64,000 bases of DNA from Pelobates cultripes (Eukaryota > Chordata > Amphibia > Anura > Pelobatidae): assembly GCA_933207985.1 (NCBI GenBank), contig OW240918.1, positions 22,941,840-23,005,839 on the forward strand, given 5' to 3'. The notes below the pieces were generated by a model. That model saw only the letters and a program-made list of their open reading frames with translations. It made no database searches and was not told where the DNA came from. Made by a program: the position numbers and the translations under genes. Positions 55,531 to 64,000 of this stretch are shown here, piece after piece. How positions within the stretch are numbered: the first letter of the stretch is position 1; each line of letters starts with the position of its first letter.

Positions 55531-56400
55531 TTGCTATTTATTTTTATTTTTTATTTTAGTTTTTTTAACACAGACACCATCCGAAAGTATACAGTATAAA
55601 TAAAATAGAATTAGATATCATGTTCAGGTTTTCAGTAAAAAACAAAACACATTTCTATAACAATGGAAATACAGTATTATGTGCATCAAATTAGTGTCAA
55701 ACCACATATAATGATAGGCGTACAATATTGGTTCAGTAGGCTGCCTCCTCCTCTTACCCACAACCCCAGGGAGTAAACTACGTACATAAATGTGGCATTA
55801 TCCGTAACGCTGTGGTGTTACTTAATTACCGTAGTGTGACGGGCACTTTCGTGCACATAGGATTAACGGAGGAGGGAAAAGAAAACCAGCCAACGTATAG
55901 AACTTGGCCCATCAGCCGTCCCACCTCCCATTCCACCCAAGGAGCCCAGACCTGTTCAAATGACTTAGTAGCATTGTGTACTATGGCTGTTAGTTTATCC
56001 ATGAGGCAAGACTCTTGGATCTTGTGAATAACTTCAGCCATGCTAGGGGCAGTGTCCCCCAGCCACTTTACAGCCAGGGACACATTGCAGCCAAAGTGAT
56101 TTTGTTAAACTATTTTTGAGATCTAGCCTGAAAATGATCTGTCAAATAGTAGGTCACAGACGTCCTGCCAGAATGGTTTTCATTTTGCACAATCCCACTA
56201 CATGTGGAGATATGAACCCTTTACTCCACAGAAACGCCAGCACAGATCATTAGTGCTTTTCACTATTCTGCCGAGCTTATTCAGGGTGGTATAGCACCTC
56301 ATTACCATCTTAACCACCTGTTTCCACCTGCATTCCTACACACACTGAGACCTTCCCAGGGGCCTCCCAAATGTCTTCCCAAATGTCTTCCCAAATGCAT
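55531..56400 (-). pseudogene. L1-D: ORF2 C-terminal fragment and 3' UTR
   Basis: The T-rich plus strand at 55531-55566 is the likely poly(A) end. The minus-strand frame at 55826-56083 ends MDKLTAIVHNATKSFEQVWA then PWVEW, closely like the tail of L1-C (MDKLTAQLRDTYQLFLRTW). The frames upstream to 56400 are broken but keep LAFLWSKGFISPHVVGLCK-like remains of the knuckle region. 5'-truncated. Confidence 0.85.
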
Positions 56401-56787
56401 CCCTCTTGCTCCTCGTTAACTCTTCCTCGTATGTTGATCCCATGCAGATTGCATTATAAATCAGTGATATCAGACCTTTTTGCCCTGTCCCAGCCTTGCA
56501 TAGGTTTTTTTGTTTTTTTTAAAGTGGAAATCTGCAGTGCCGCCTACTTCACACACTCTTTGGAATCAAAGTGCTTAAGCTACAAGAAGTGGAAAAAACT
56601 GGTGGACTTGAGAACTGGGTTGGGAACCCCTGCACTATACCGTAGCAGCACTGCCTTACTGAGAGCAATGCAGGATCTTTAACATTGGGAAGAGTTTAAT
56701 GAAGGTGTTGGATTACTATCGATAAACATATTTCAGAAACTAGCATCCAGACCCAACATTTATAGGATTGAATTTGAAATCCCTACA
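56401..56787. other. Short spacer
   Basis: No domain in the 103-codon frame at 56371-56682. Confidence 0.4.
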
Positions 56788-57172
56788 TTAAAGGAACACT
56801 CCAGGCACCATAACCACTGAAGCTTGATGTTTGAATGGTTTGACTTTTTACCTGGGTCCGCTGGGAGATCCCTCAAGCCCACCACGAGCATCTCTCGAGA
56901 GCTGAAAGTTGCAAGAATTTGCTAAGAGCTTCTGCATTGGTCAGCTCATGTTCTACATTACATTGCTGGATTTAGCTCTGGAAGTTCCTGCTTGGGAACA
57001 TCTGGATCTGGAAAGATTGTACAGTAGGTTTGGAACAGCGCCCGGCCGACAATAGGTAAGATGTCAAACGATTCAAAAACAGCTTAAATCCTTGAGAGGT
57101 ACCAAGACACTCCTGGCACCATAATCACTATATTAAGCTGTAGTGATTATGGTGCCTGGAGTGTTCCTTTAA
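56788..57172. mobile_element. TTAA-flanked MITE, 385 bp
   Basis: TTAAAGGAACACTCCAGGCA, then CCATAACCACT, is mirrored by AGTGATTATGGTGCC, then TGGAGTGTTCCTTTAA. A nested hairpin, ACACTCCTGGCACCATAATC / GATTATGGTGCCTGGAGTGT, lies at the right end. TTAA flanks both tips. Confidence 0.9.
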
Positions 57173-57801
57173 ACTTACGCAGGTACTTTAAAAAATTTAA
57201 TTTCAGTAGGTATTTGAATATTGCTGGTAGTAAAAACAGAGGATCTGAAATCCATAGCTGTAACTCTAATCATTCATGCGTAGGACCAGTCCATGCTTGG
57301 CTGCACATGGTTGGCATTTTAAGCTCGGCAATCACTGAATCCAAGAAGTGATATTTATAAATGTGTGTAGGTATAAAGCTATCTACCGTGCACTAATTAT
57401 AAATAGACTGGAATTTTTCCTGCTCACCAGATCCCCTTTAAAATATATGCATATTAGAAAGTAATGCTAGCTGATCTATGTAAAATAATTTCATTTTAAT
57501 CACACACTTTAATGGAAATTATCATGGGATATTAAGGCTGCTCTTTAAAGAGCAAATTTAAAGGACACGGAAGGGCAAGAATAGAGCTATGGCCTTGTAT
57601 AGATATATTATATTGTTATTTTGTTATTTACCGTTTGGGTTTTATTTGTACTTTTTTACTTTATATTAAAAGCATCTAAAAATGTTTCTTGAAATTCTTG
57701 TGATTTTGTTAAAATTAACATGGAGAAGACGTCTTAGTTTAGTTTTTATTAATTGATTGTGATATTTCAGGATTTAAAACTCAATAAATCTGCACTCAAT
57801 G
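57173..57801. other. AT-rich spacer, nothing recognised
   Basis: No supported feature. Confidence 0.5.
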
Positions 57802-57809
57802 CACCTAAT
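57802..57809. repeat. 8-bp target duplication, left
   Basis: CACCTAAT, repeated at 58157-58164. Confidence 0.88.
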
Positions 57810-58156
57810 TAGTGATGCCCCGAACGGTTCGCCAAACGGTTCGTGAACGGTTCGCCACGAAAGGTTCGCGAACGGTTCGCCACGAACGGTTCGCCACGGA
57901 CTCATCATTGAGTAAATTTTGACCCTGTACCTCACAGTCAGCAGACACATTCCAGCCAAGCAGCAGCAGACCCTCCCTCCCAGACCCTCCCACCTCCTGG
58001 ACAGCATCTGGGAGGGAGGGTCTGCTGCTGATTGGCTGGAATGTGTCTGCTGACTGTGAGGTACAGGGTCAACGTTTACTCAATGATGAGTCTGCGGCGA
58101 ACCATTAGTGGCGAACCGTTCGCGAACCGTTCGGCGATCCGTCCGGGACATCACTA
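57810..58156. mobile_element. Palindromic hAT-type MITE, 347 bp
   Basis: The left tip is TAGTGATGCCCCGAACGG and the right tip CCGTCCGGGACATCACTA. Outer parts contain GAACGGTTCGCC repeats on the left and GGCGAACCGTTCG on the right. The inner arms (ACTCATCATTGAGTAAA; TGACCCTGTACCTCACAGTC; AGCAGACACATTCCAGCCAA; GCAGCAGACCCTCCCTCCCA) mirror the other half almost perfectly, so nearly the whole element is one palindrome. The exact 8-bp duplication CACCTAAT supports hAT-type mobilisation. Confidence 0.93.
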
Positions 58157-58164
58157 CACCTAAT
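58157..58164. repeat. 8-bp target duplication, right
   Basis: CACCTAAT, as at 57802-57809. Confidence 0.88.
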
Positions 58165-58290
58165 GCATCTAATGAGATCTATTAAATGTCTCTAAATTGA
58201 GACTTTGCAAACTAAATTGAAACTTCAGATGTCTTTGAATTGACTGTCAGAAGTAAATCTGCTGAATCTGAACAGCTTCCTGCATAGTAG

Positions 58291-59050
58291 TTGTGAAAAA
58301 GCTCCCTGAACCCCGGTTCGGTACCTCCACCAAGTCCACTTCCTAGCCGCTTGCAGGGACCCTGGAATGCTTCTGCCCCAGTCGCCGCAGCTTGACTGAG
58401 GTCCTTCTGCAGTGTCTGCATTAGACCAGGCAGCAGCGCTCCTTCCAGGCAGGTATTGACCCCTCTGCCTATTCCGCTACAGTCCTTCTTACAGTGATTA
58501 TAGTTATTGCCTTTACAAAGGCAGCTGCGGCTATCAGGCTTAGCTCTTTTGATTTATCCCAGAGCGAGAGAGATCCTGCAACCAGCAAACAGGTCTGAAG
58601 ACTCTGTCACTAGGATCCCTACAAATCCACACAGGACACAAGTTCCAAAAGAGACAGACATACTAAACTTTATTTTTCTTCGAACTAGCCCATATAATGA
58701 TTACATTAAGCTTATTGTGAAAACTCAATAAAATACTGAATTCACATTAGACAACATACAGGAACTTATAATAACATAATGACATTTTTATAAATTGGTG
58801 GGAAAGACAATAATTAACACAAAACATCTACAAATCTACCTGAATATGCAAATTAGCCAGCCTTGCTATTCATGTAGTGCATATAGCTGTTGCTGCAACC
58901 AACAGGTTGTGCTATACAGGCTCCATAGCCAAAATCCTTCTAGTTGGTAGCAAGCATCAGCAGGACAGGAGAGCACAAAACAATTAACAATAAATACATA
59001 ATACACATACATTGCACACACCCTGCACCTACAAGGGGCACAGGGTGACT
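58291..59050 (-). repeat. LTR-like sequence, possibly a diverged solo LTR
   Basis: The left part (TGTGAAAAAGCTCCCTGAAC, CCCGGTTCGGTACCTCC, CTTCCTAGCCGCTTGCAGGG) has the same layout as the LTR start on the plus strand at 28466 (TGTAACGG, CCCCGACTGGGTACCTCC, CTCCTAGCGCTTCCTGAGGA). AACTTTATTTTTC further on stands where the other LTR has its AATAAA complement. I could not find the other end or a duplication. Confidence 0.4.
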
Positions 59051-60759
59051 TAAACATACGAGTCATCTAGGGATCTAATTGAAGTGTCCATCTTATGTTC
59101 CCAGTGATGGTGACTACCATCACAGTAGTACTATCAAGTAGATCTTCACAGCTAAAGAAAATAAATGGTGACCACTTGTCTATAGACACTTGTGCAATGA
59201 ACATGAAATCATGCTCTCAATGAAGATCTTAGATTTTTTACTTAAATATTTGTTACAGTTTTGTGTTTGTGATAAAAGTCCTTAAAATTTCCTTGGCACA
59301 TGTCATATTTTTGACATGCTGAAACATGCACATTTAGGTACTGCAGGGAATATCCATTACATATTACATTGGGTTGGAATGTCCGATCCATTTCATTCAG
59401 TCTCAAGGATACAAGGTGAGTACCTGACCAGACAACAGTATGTAACACATAGAGTGGATATCCCCTTGACATGTAGGTTTTTATGAACCAGCATTGGATA
59501 CTCATTCTTTATGTTGAAATTGCCGTCATGAATATTTTCATGGAAATTCCTGTTAAAAAATGTAAAATGCAGGTCTTTTACAATACTAAGGAAGCAATAA
59601 GAAGAGGTGCAGGGTAATAATGGATTGAGGGGTAATTTAATAGGGGAGTGGGCAGTGATACATATTCCTCCTTTATTGTCCTTCAACCAAGAGTGTGCTG
59701 CACAGCCAGGAGGGGCAGTAATGAGCTGTAAAGCCCAGACCATCTGGCACTATCTAATCAGAATCCCAGATAGGATGACTTAGGTTCAGAATTAAATTTG
59801 GTGAAAATGTCTGTGGCATACTGGGTTTACTAACGTATAACTGTTTGAAGGTCATACTATATGATGCAATTCACTGTCGGAAACTTTAGACTGGGAGCAT
59901 TTCTATTTCTGTGCTAGTTCTGCCACTTTTTGAGAGTACTACAGACCCAAGTCTTAATAAATAAACAATACAAACTAACACAGTTTAATTCAGCCAATTC
60001 TGTAAAATAATGATAACATGTAGCACTTAATTCCTGCTTACACTATGACCCAGGGAGGCACAATTCGTCTTGCAAATCTCATGTTATCTGACACCACACT
60101 CAATATAACGGTATCAGAGGCAATACTATAAGAGCAAATTACTTCTGTTTTTCCATTTCAAGCAATAAAGGAAACATTTCAATTGAGACTTCTCTTATTC
60201 TGCAATATATTTAACCATTTGTAAACCTTACCTCTCATGCATTAAAAAAAAACTAAAAAGCTGCTGATCTGTTACATTGAAATTCTTGGAAATATTTTCA
60301 ATACTCACACAAATTCTAATAAATGAAAATTGAATTACTAAATTTAGGCAAAAATACACTGTTTGGAAAAATTATTTAACAAAACTATAGTCGCATCATG
60401 GATATTTTAGCCAACATTTTTTATTTGGGTGTTAAATTCACTGCAGTTCTGCATTTAGTAAATATTATATTATAATCTTCTGCTCTATATATAGACCATA
60501 AGGAAATCACTCATATAAATGATTGGGCAGGTCCTGGGTGCCTTGCGGATCCCTGTTTTTCCCTCTTGAATATGGTTTGACCAAGACCAAAATGATGGCA
60601 TCAATAATCTCAAAACTTCATAATCACTAAAACAACATAGAGTAGTTATGGTGCATATACTACCCTTTTAAACTCTGCAAAACATACCCAACGAAACTAT
60701 ATTTAAATAAATTCTTTATGAAATTGGTAATTGATTTAGTTGCTTGGAGACTTTATTAG
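59051..60759. other. AT-rich stretch, nothing recognised
   Basis: No gene or repeat that I can support; open frames at 59242-59743 lack domains. Confidence 0.5.
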
Positions 60760-60850
60760 GGTTATTCACTAATGCGAGAATTACATTTCAAATTTAAGGC
60801 CACAAAAGCCAAGCTGGAAAAAGTAATCTATACTTTAAGTTCCACTACTT
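60760..60850. mobile_element. Half copy of a hairpin MITE (TTATTCACTAATGCGAGAAT type)
   Basis: TTATTCACTAATGCGAGAAT, then TACATTTCAAATTTAAGGCC, resembles the left half of the foldback at 61857-61997 (GTACTAAAGTGAGAATTCAA, then AGTGATTTTCAAATTTAAG). The right half is absent. Confidence 0.55.
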
Positions 60851-60859
60851 TGGCCTTAC

Positions 60860-61600
60860 CAATTATACTCGCACATAAACCTATTTCTCATTTCACCTGC
60901 TTTTATCCTCTGGTTAGGTCTTCCTCTGTTGGCACCATTTCCTGGTCTGAACATTTTGATATCTCCATCATAATGACACCTACTCATATCTCTCGCCTTT
61001 GGTCCTGGCAACTAAATTCCCCTGCCACTTTGTGGGCAGCCCACTGAAGGAAAATCAATAAAATAGTGTCAGCTCATAAAAAACAGACAACCTTAAGACT
61101 ATTTGATCTCTAGAACGTAGGTGTAAAAGTAATCCTACTCTAATAAAACTGACTTACTAGCCCGGAGACCTAGAAGACAAATGCAATCCAAACAAATCAA
61201 CTAGACTAAAACCACCCAGCGGACTCTGACCAACATCTCCTCTAAAATAGCCAAGACTTTCCAAACTTATTTTATAAGTCTATATGACCACACTCCCCAA
61301 ATATGGGAATTTCCAACCATATTTATATTGATCATACAGGATTTCTTGGCCAGGATATCTCTCCCCTCTCTCACAAGAGAAGCAGCAGAACAGCTTGCTG
61401 TAGATATAGCAGATGCTATCAAAGTTCTCAATCAGAAAAACTCCGCGGACTGGACAGTTTCTCTGTCCTTTATTATAAAACATATTCCTTACTATTGCTC
61501 CCCCATTTATGCAACCTCTTTAATGTTTTAGGGCACTCAACTCCCCATCGGCATGCTAAAAGCTAATATATGTTTATTACCTAAACCGGTAATGAGCAGT
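60860..61600 (+). pseudogene. L1-E: ORF2 fragment from endonuclease end to RT entry
   Basis: The plus-strand frame at 60940-61045 reads SWSEHFDISIIMTPTHISRL then WSWQLN, matching the C-terminal catalytic SDH-type segment (here SEH) and the following WxxN of L1 endonuclease. In 61303-61566 LRGLDSFSVLYYKTYSLLLL then PHLCNLFNVLGHSTPHRHAK corresponds to the RT entry seen in L1-A (PLGPDGYTKLFYKTF). Frameshifts and stops in between make it non-functional. Confidence 0.8.
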
Positions 61601-62480
61601 AAAAGCCTTTTACATCAGCTTCAAACAACAACCTGCACAATTACTGTATGAAGAAATAGGCTGGTCGGGGACATAAACAACATCAACTGCATACCTCCCA
61701 AGTGTCCCTATTTAGGAAGGTCCCTATTTTGGATTCCAATCCCTCTATTTCTCTTTTCTATCCAATTGTCCTTTTTTCTAAGAGTTCCACATTGCTGGGT
61801 TGTGTCAATCTATAAAAAACATCTACAGCAATAATACTCACACATGATTATGTACTAAAGTGAGAATTCAAAGTGATTTTCAAATTTAAGTCAACGGTAG
61901 CTGAACTTGTGATTTTTATTAATAGCCAGTTTGGCCATTTTGACCTTAAATTTCAAACTCTCTGATTTTGAATCCACTTTCACTTCTCACTTTTAGAAAT
62001 CAGTCTGTGCTGTAAAAAAGTACATTGCTCCCTGGACACACTCTCACTCATACTGCTAAACATACAGTGTCACCTTGTCCTCTTTGACCATTTGAAATGT
62101 TGAAGGTATGCCCTTGGCTGGGCCAGCAATATCTGCTCCTTCATGTGTACTAGCAAATCCATGCTCAGAGAACAACTATAATGATGATGTCAAATTGTTC
62201 CCTGATGCTCTGAAACAGGGAGAGATTGGAACACATGAAAAAAAACACTCTCTTTGAAATGCCTCCCTATGGAACCAGGTATAGTCTAGTTAAAAATGTA
62301 GTGTAGAGTGTGCAGAAACCCTGAGAGAAGAAAGGATAAATAAAAATATAATGGATAGGGTAAAATACGGAGGACAGATTGTACAATGGAGTAAGGGTTC
62401 TGAGATATATTTTGTATTATTATAACCAGTAAAGTATGAGTGTGTGGAATCTCTGTGCAGTTAGAGCTATTAATAAAAAT
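61601..62480. other. Spacer with hairpin MITE and repeat pieces
   Basis: GCATACCTCCCAAGTGTCCC at about 61689 starts a short dispersed-repeat piece (to about 61800). The foldback at 61857-61997 has arms GTGAGAATTCAAAGTGATTT and AATCCACTTTCACTTCTCAC. No coding region is recognised. Confidence 0.5.
61857..61997. mobile_element. Small foldback MITE
   Basis: AAAGTGAGAATTCAAAGTGA is mirrored by TCCACTTTCACTTCTCACTT, with GGCCATTTTGACCTTAAATT matching the inner TTTAAGTCAACGG only loosely. Confidence 0.65.
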
Positions 62481-62489
62481 AATGATAAT

Positions 62490-62680
62490 TATATCAAATT
62501 ATTTACTTAGATATGTGGAAAGGAACTAATATGGCTTACGAGGTTTAATCGCCTGGACTACTGTATGCTTTCAAACTATGTACCATTCACGTTTACTTTT
62601 TTCCCCTACCCTAGTTTTGCTTTCTGTAACCCCACATTATCTATTGAAACAATAAAATTTAAAAAAAAAAAAAAAGAAAA
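62490..62680 (+). mobile_element. LINE 3' end with AATAAA and poly(A)
   Basis: The end reads CCCCACATTATCTATTGAAA, CAATAAAATTT, then a run of 15 A. The polyadenylation signal sits about ten bases before the tail. It shares orientation with L1-E, about 0.9 kb upstream, and could be the end of the same insertion with the intervening part lost. Confidence 0.7.
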
Positions 62681-63338
62681 ATAACAACTTAATACATAGA
62701 GTATGAATTAAAATGGCAGTGTCACTTTTAAGTTTTTCCAGAAATACAGAATATTTATTAAATATATATATATATATATATTTTCTATGTTTTCATTTGT
62801 TTGTTTGTTTTTTTAAGTATATACTTGAATAAAACAAGGTTTTTTAGATCTTGTAAATTTCCTTAAATTGATGTAAATAAATTGGGATGTAACTTTTTCA
62901 GGATAGCACTTTAAAATAAACCAGTATTCTGCATTATGATTGGTTCTCTTAGGAATACTAAATACTAATATTCTTCTCCTTACTGACCTCAGGTCAGATA
63001 CAATGAAGCCATTCTTTAGCCTACAGTCATCTGCAGAACATCCTGGGCTCCCAGAAAATGGATCACTAATGGAGTCTGTTGCAATGGTTTAATGTGTTAA
63101 TAATACAAAATAGCCCTTTTAATGCAGGACCTGTACTATAGACACAGAGAAACAACTCAGAGTAGTCAACAGTGATACATTGCAATGTACAGTATATATA
63201 AAATGTGTTTTCTATTATTTGAAACAGGGACAATAACCAAAAATTGTGCTGTGTATAGCATTTCTTTACAACATGTAGAATTATAAAATAATTTTAGATC
63301 ACCATCTTGTGGCTCTATTTATAACTGCACTGCATAAT
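62681..63338. other. AT-rich spacer with TA microsatellite
   Basis: TA repeat at 62764-62782. Nothing else recognised. Confidence 0.6.
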
Positions 63339-63395
63339 TTTAAAGGAACACTATAGGGTCAGGAACACAAACATGTATTCCTGACCCTATAGTGT
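63338..63395. mobile_element. ~55-bp perfect-hairpin module
   Basis: AACACTATAGGGTCAGGAAC and ATTCCTGACCCTATAGTGTT are the two arms of an almost perfect hairpin (63347-63395), preceded by TTTTAAAGG. It directly abuts the multi-hairpin MITE, whose own tip AAAGGACCACT begins at 63396. Confidence 0.88.
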
Positions 63396-63811
63396 TAAAG
63401 GACCACTCTAGGCACCCAGACCACTTCAGCTTAATGAAGTGGTCTGGGTGCCAGGTCCAGCTAGGGTTAACCCATTTTTTTATAAACATAGCAGCCCTCA
63501 AATCCTCTAGTGGCTGTCTCATTGACAGCTGCTAGAGGCGCTTGCGTGCTTCTCACTGTGAAAATCACAGTGAGAACATGCAAGCGTCCATACACGCAAG
63601 CGACCGGCTGAATGCACGCGCAGCTCTTGCCTCGTGTGCGCATTCAGCCGAAAGGGAGGAGAGGAGGAGGATCGGAGGAGGAGAGCTCCCCGCCCGGCGC
63701 TGGAGAAAGGTAAGTTTTAACCCCTTTCCTCTCCCCAGAGCCCGGAGGGAGGGGGACCCTGAGGGTGGGGGCACCCTCAGGGTACTATAGTGCCAGGAAA
63801 ACGAGTATGTT
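63396..63811 (+). mobile_element. Multi-hairpin MITE, copy 5, broken by an LTR
   Basis: AAAGGACCACTCTAGGCACC and H1 are identical in sense to copy 2. H2 is shortened, H3 and H4 are present, H5 is reduced to CCATACACGCAAGCGACC, and H6, GGCGCTGGAGAAAGGTAAGT, H7 and the left arm of H8 (CACTATAGTGCCAGGAAAAC) follow. The right arm of H8 is missing because the LTR starting at 63812 has inserted in the loop (GAGTATGTT). Confidence 0.9.
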
Positions 63812-64000
63812 TGTGGCGAAACCGGCCTCGCCACGTGTCCTTGGAGGGGGCTGCTTGCCCGCCTCTTGCCTTTGGACTATGGACCAGACTTTATGTGAAT
63901 GTGTTAACCCAGATAGCTATGCCATGGAGCCCATTTGTGTAGTTAAAGACTTCGGCTCCATGGCAATTGAACTGTGTGAATAGGATCTGAGCGCTCTTCA
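63812..64000 (+). repeat. LTR tip of a related retrotransposon, runs off the window
   Basis: TGTGGCGAAACCGGCCTCGC, then CACGTGTCC, matches the first bases of the LTR on the minus strand at 26589/29394 (TGTGGCGAAACCAACCTCGC, CACTGTG). It also keeps GGTTGC-like and TTTGGACTATGG segments comparable with CTTTGGACTATGGCCCTGCA in that LTR. It is in plus orientation. The remainder of this LTR and any internal region lie beyond the window. Confidence 0.8.

Noticed and set aside
58300..58340. GGTTCGGTACC as a tRNA T-arm
   Set aside because: No matching acceptor, D or anticodon arms nearby; fits the LTR-like layout better.

Overview
This is vertebrate intergenic or intronic DNA made almost entirely of transposable elements in layers. 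I found no host protein-coding gene, tRNA, rRNA, bacterial feature or CRISPR array that I can support. The TE mix suggests an anuran amphibian: Tc1-like, hAT, many short TTAA-flanked hairpin elements beginning AAAGGA-C-ACT, L1/Tx1-like LINEs, a gypsy-like LTR element, and the frog repeat with ATAGTTACACAGGCTGAAAA. From memory it resembles spadefoot-toad (Pelobates-type) sequence, but the genus is an impression only.

Layout. 1-1010: 3' part of a dead Tc1-like transposon. 3.77-12.2 kb: an old minus-strand L1-type LINE (L1-A) cut up by a hairpin element (4749-5076), a 1.7-kb foldback with 55-bp tandem repeats (5076-6803), a short repeat tail (8531-8637) and a 2.35-kb hAT element with an 8-bp target duplication (8936-11283); that hAT holds its own MITE and a 40-bp minisatellite. 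12.5-15.3 kb: a second minus-strand LINE (L1-B). A near-identical inverted piece of its 3' end (L1-F) lies at 18.84-19.31 kb, beside a hAT-type element (17038-18835, 8-bp TSD) that contains hairpin elements, a CA tract and a CpG-rich palindrome. 20.45-21.90 kb: a 5'-truncated LINE (L1-C) with a clear 19-bp TSD.

25,656-29,399 holds the best preserved element: two 929-bp LTRs, a 5-bp TSD, PBS, PPT and one intact 609-codon minus-strand ORF without protease, RT, RNase H or integrase. It looks like a young non-autonomous LTR retrotransposon that depends on a partner element. A related LTR tip begins at 63,812 and runs off the window; a more distant LTR-like stretch lies near 58.3-59.05 kb.

32-36 kb and 46.7 kb hold hairpin-rich elements and two arrays of the same ~70-bp GC-rich minisatellite. 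49.2-50.5 and 52.8-53.2 kb are minisatellites that create long spurious ORFs. The rest, to 64 kb, is AT-rich DNA with TTAA-flanked MITEs, a palindromic hAT-type MITE (57810-58156, 8-bp TSD), L1-D, L1-E, and at the right edge a hairpin element interrupted by the LTR.

The points most worth follow-up are the pol-less LTR element with its intact repeat-bearing ORF; the dispersed element built of about eight consecutive hairpins with a conserved AAGGTAAGT donor-like site; and a hairpin motif at four loci that resembles a hammerhead-ribozyme core with a paired C3/G8 to U3/A8 change.
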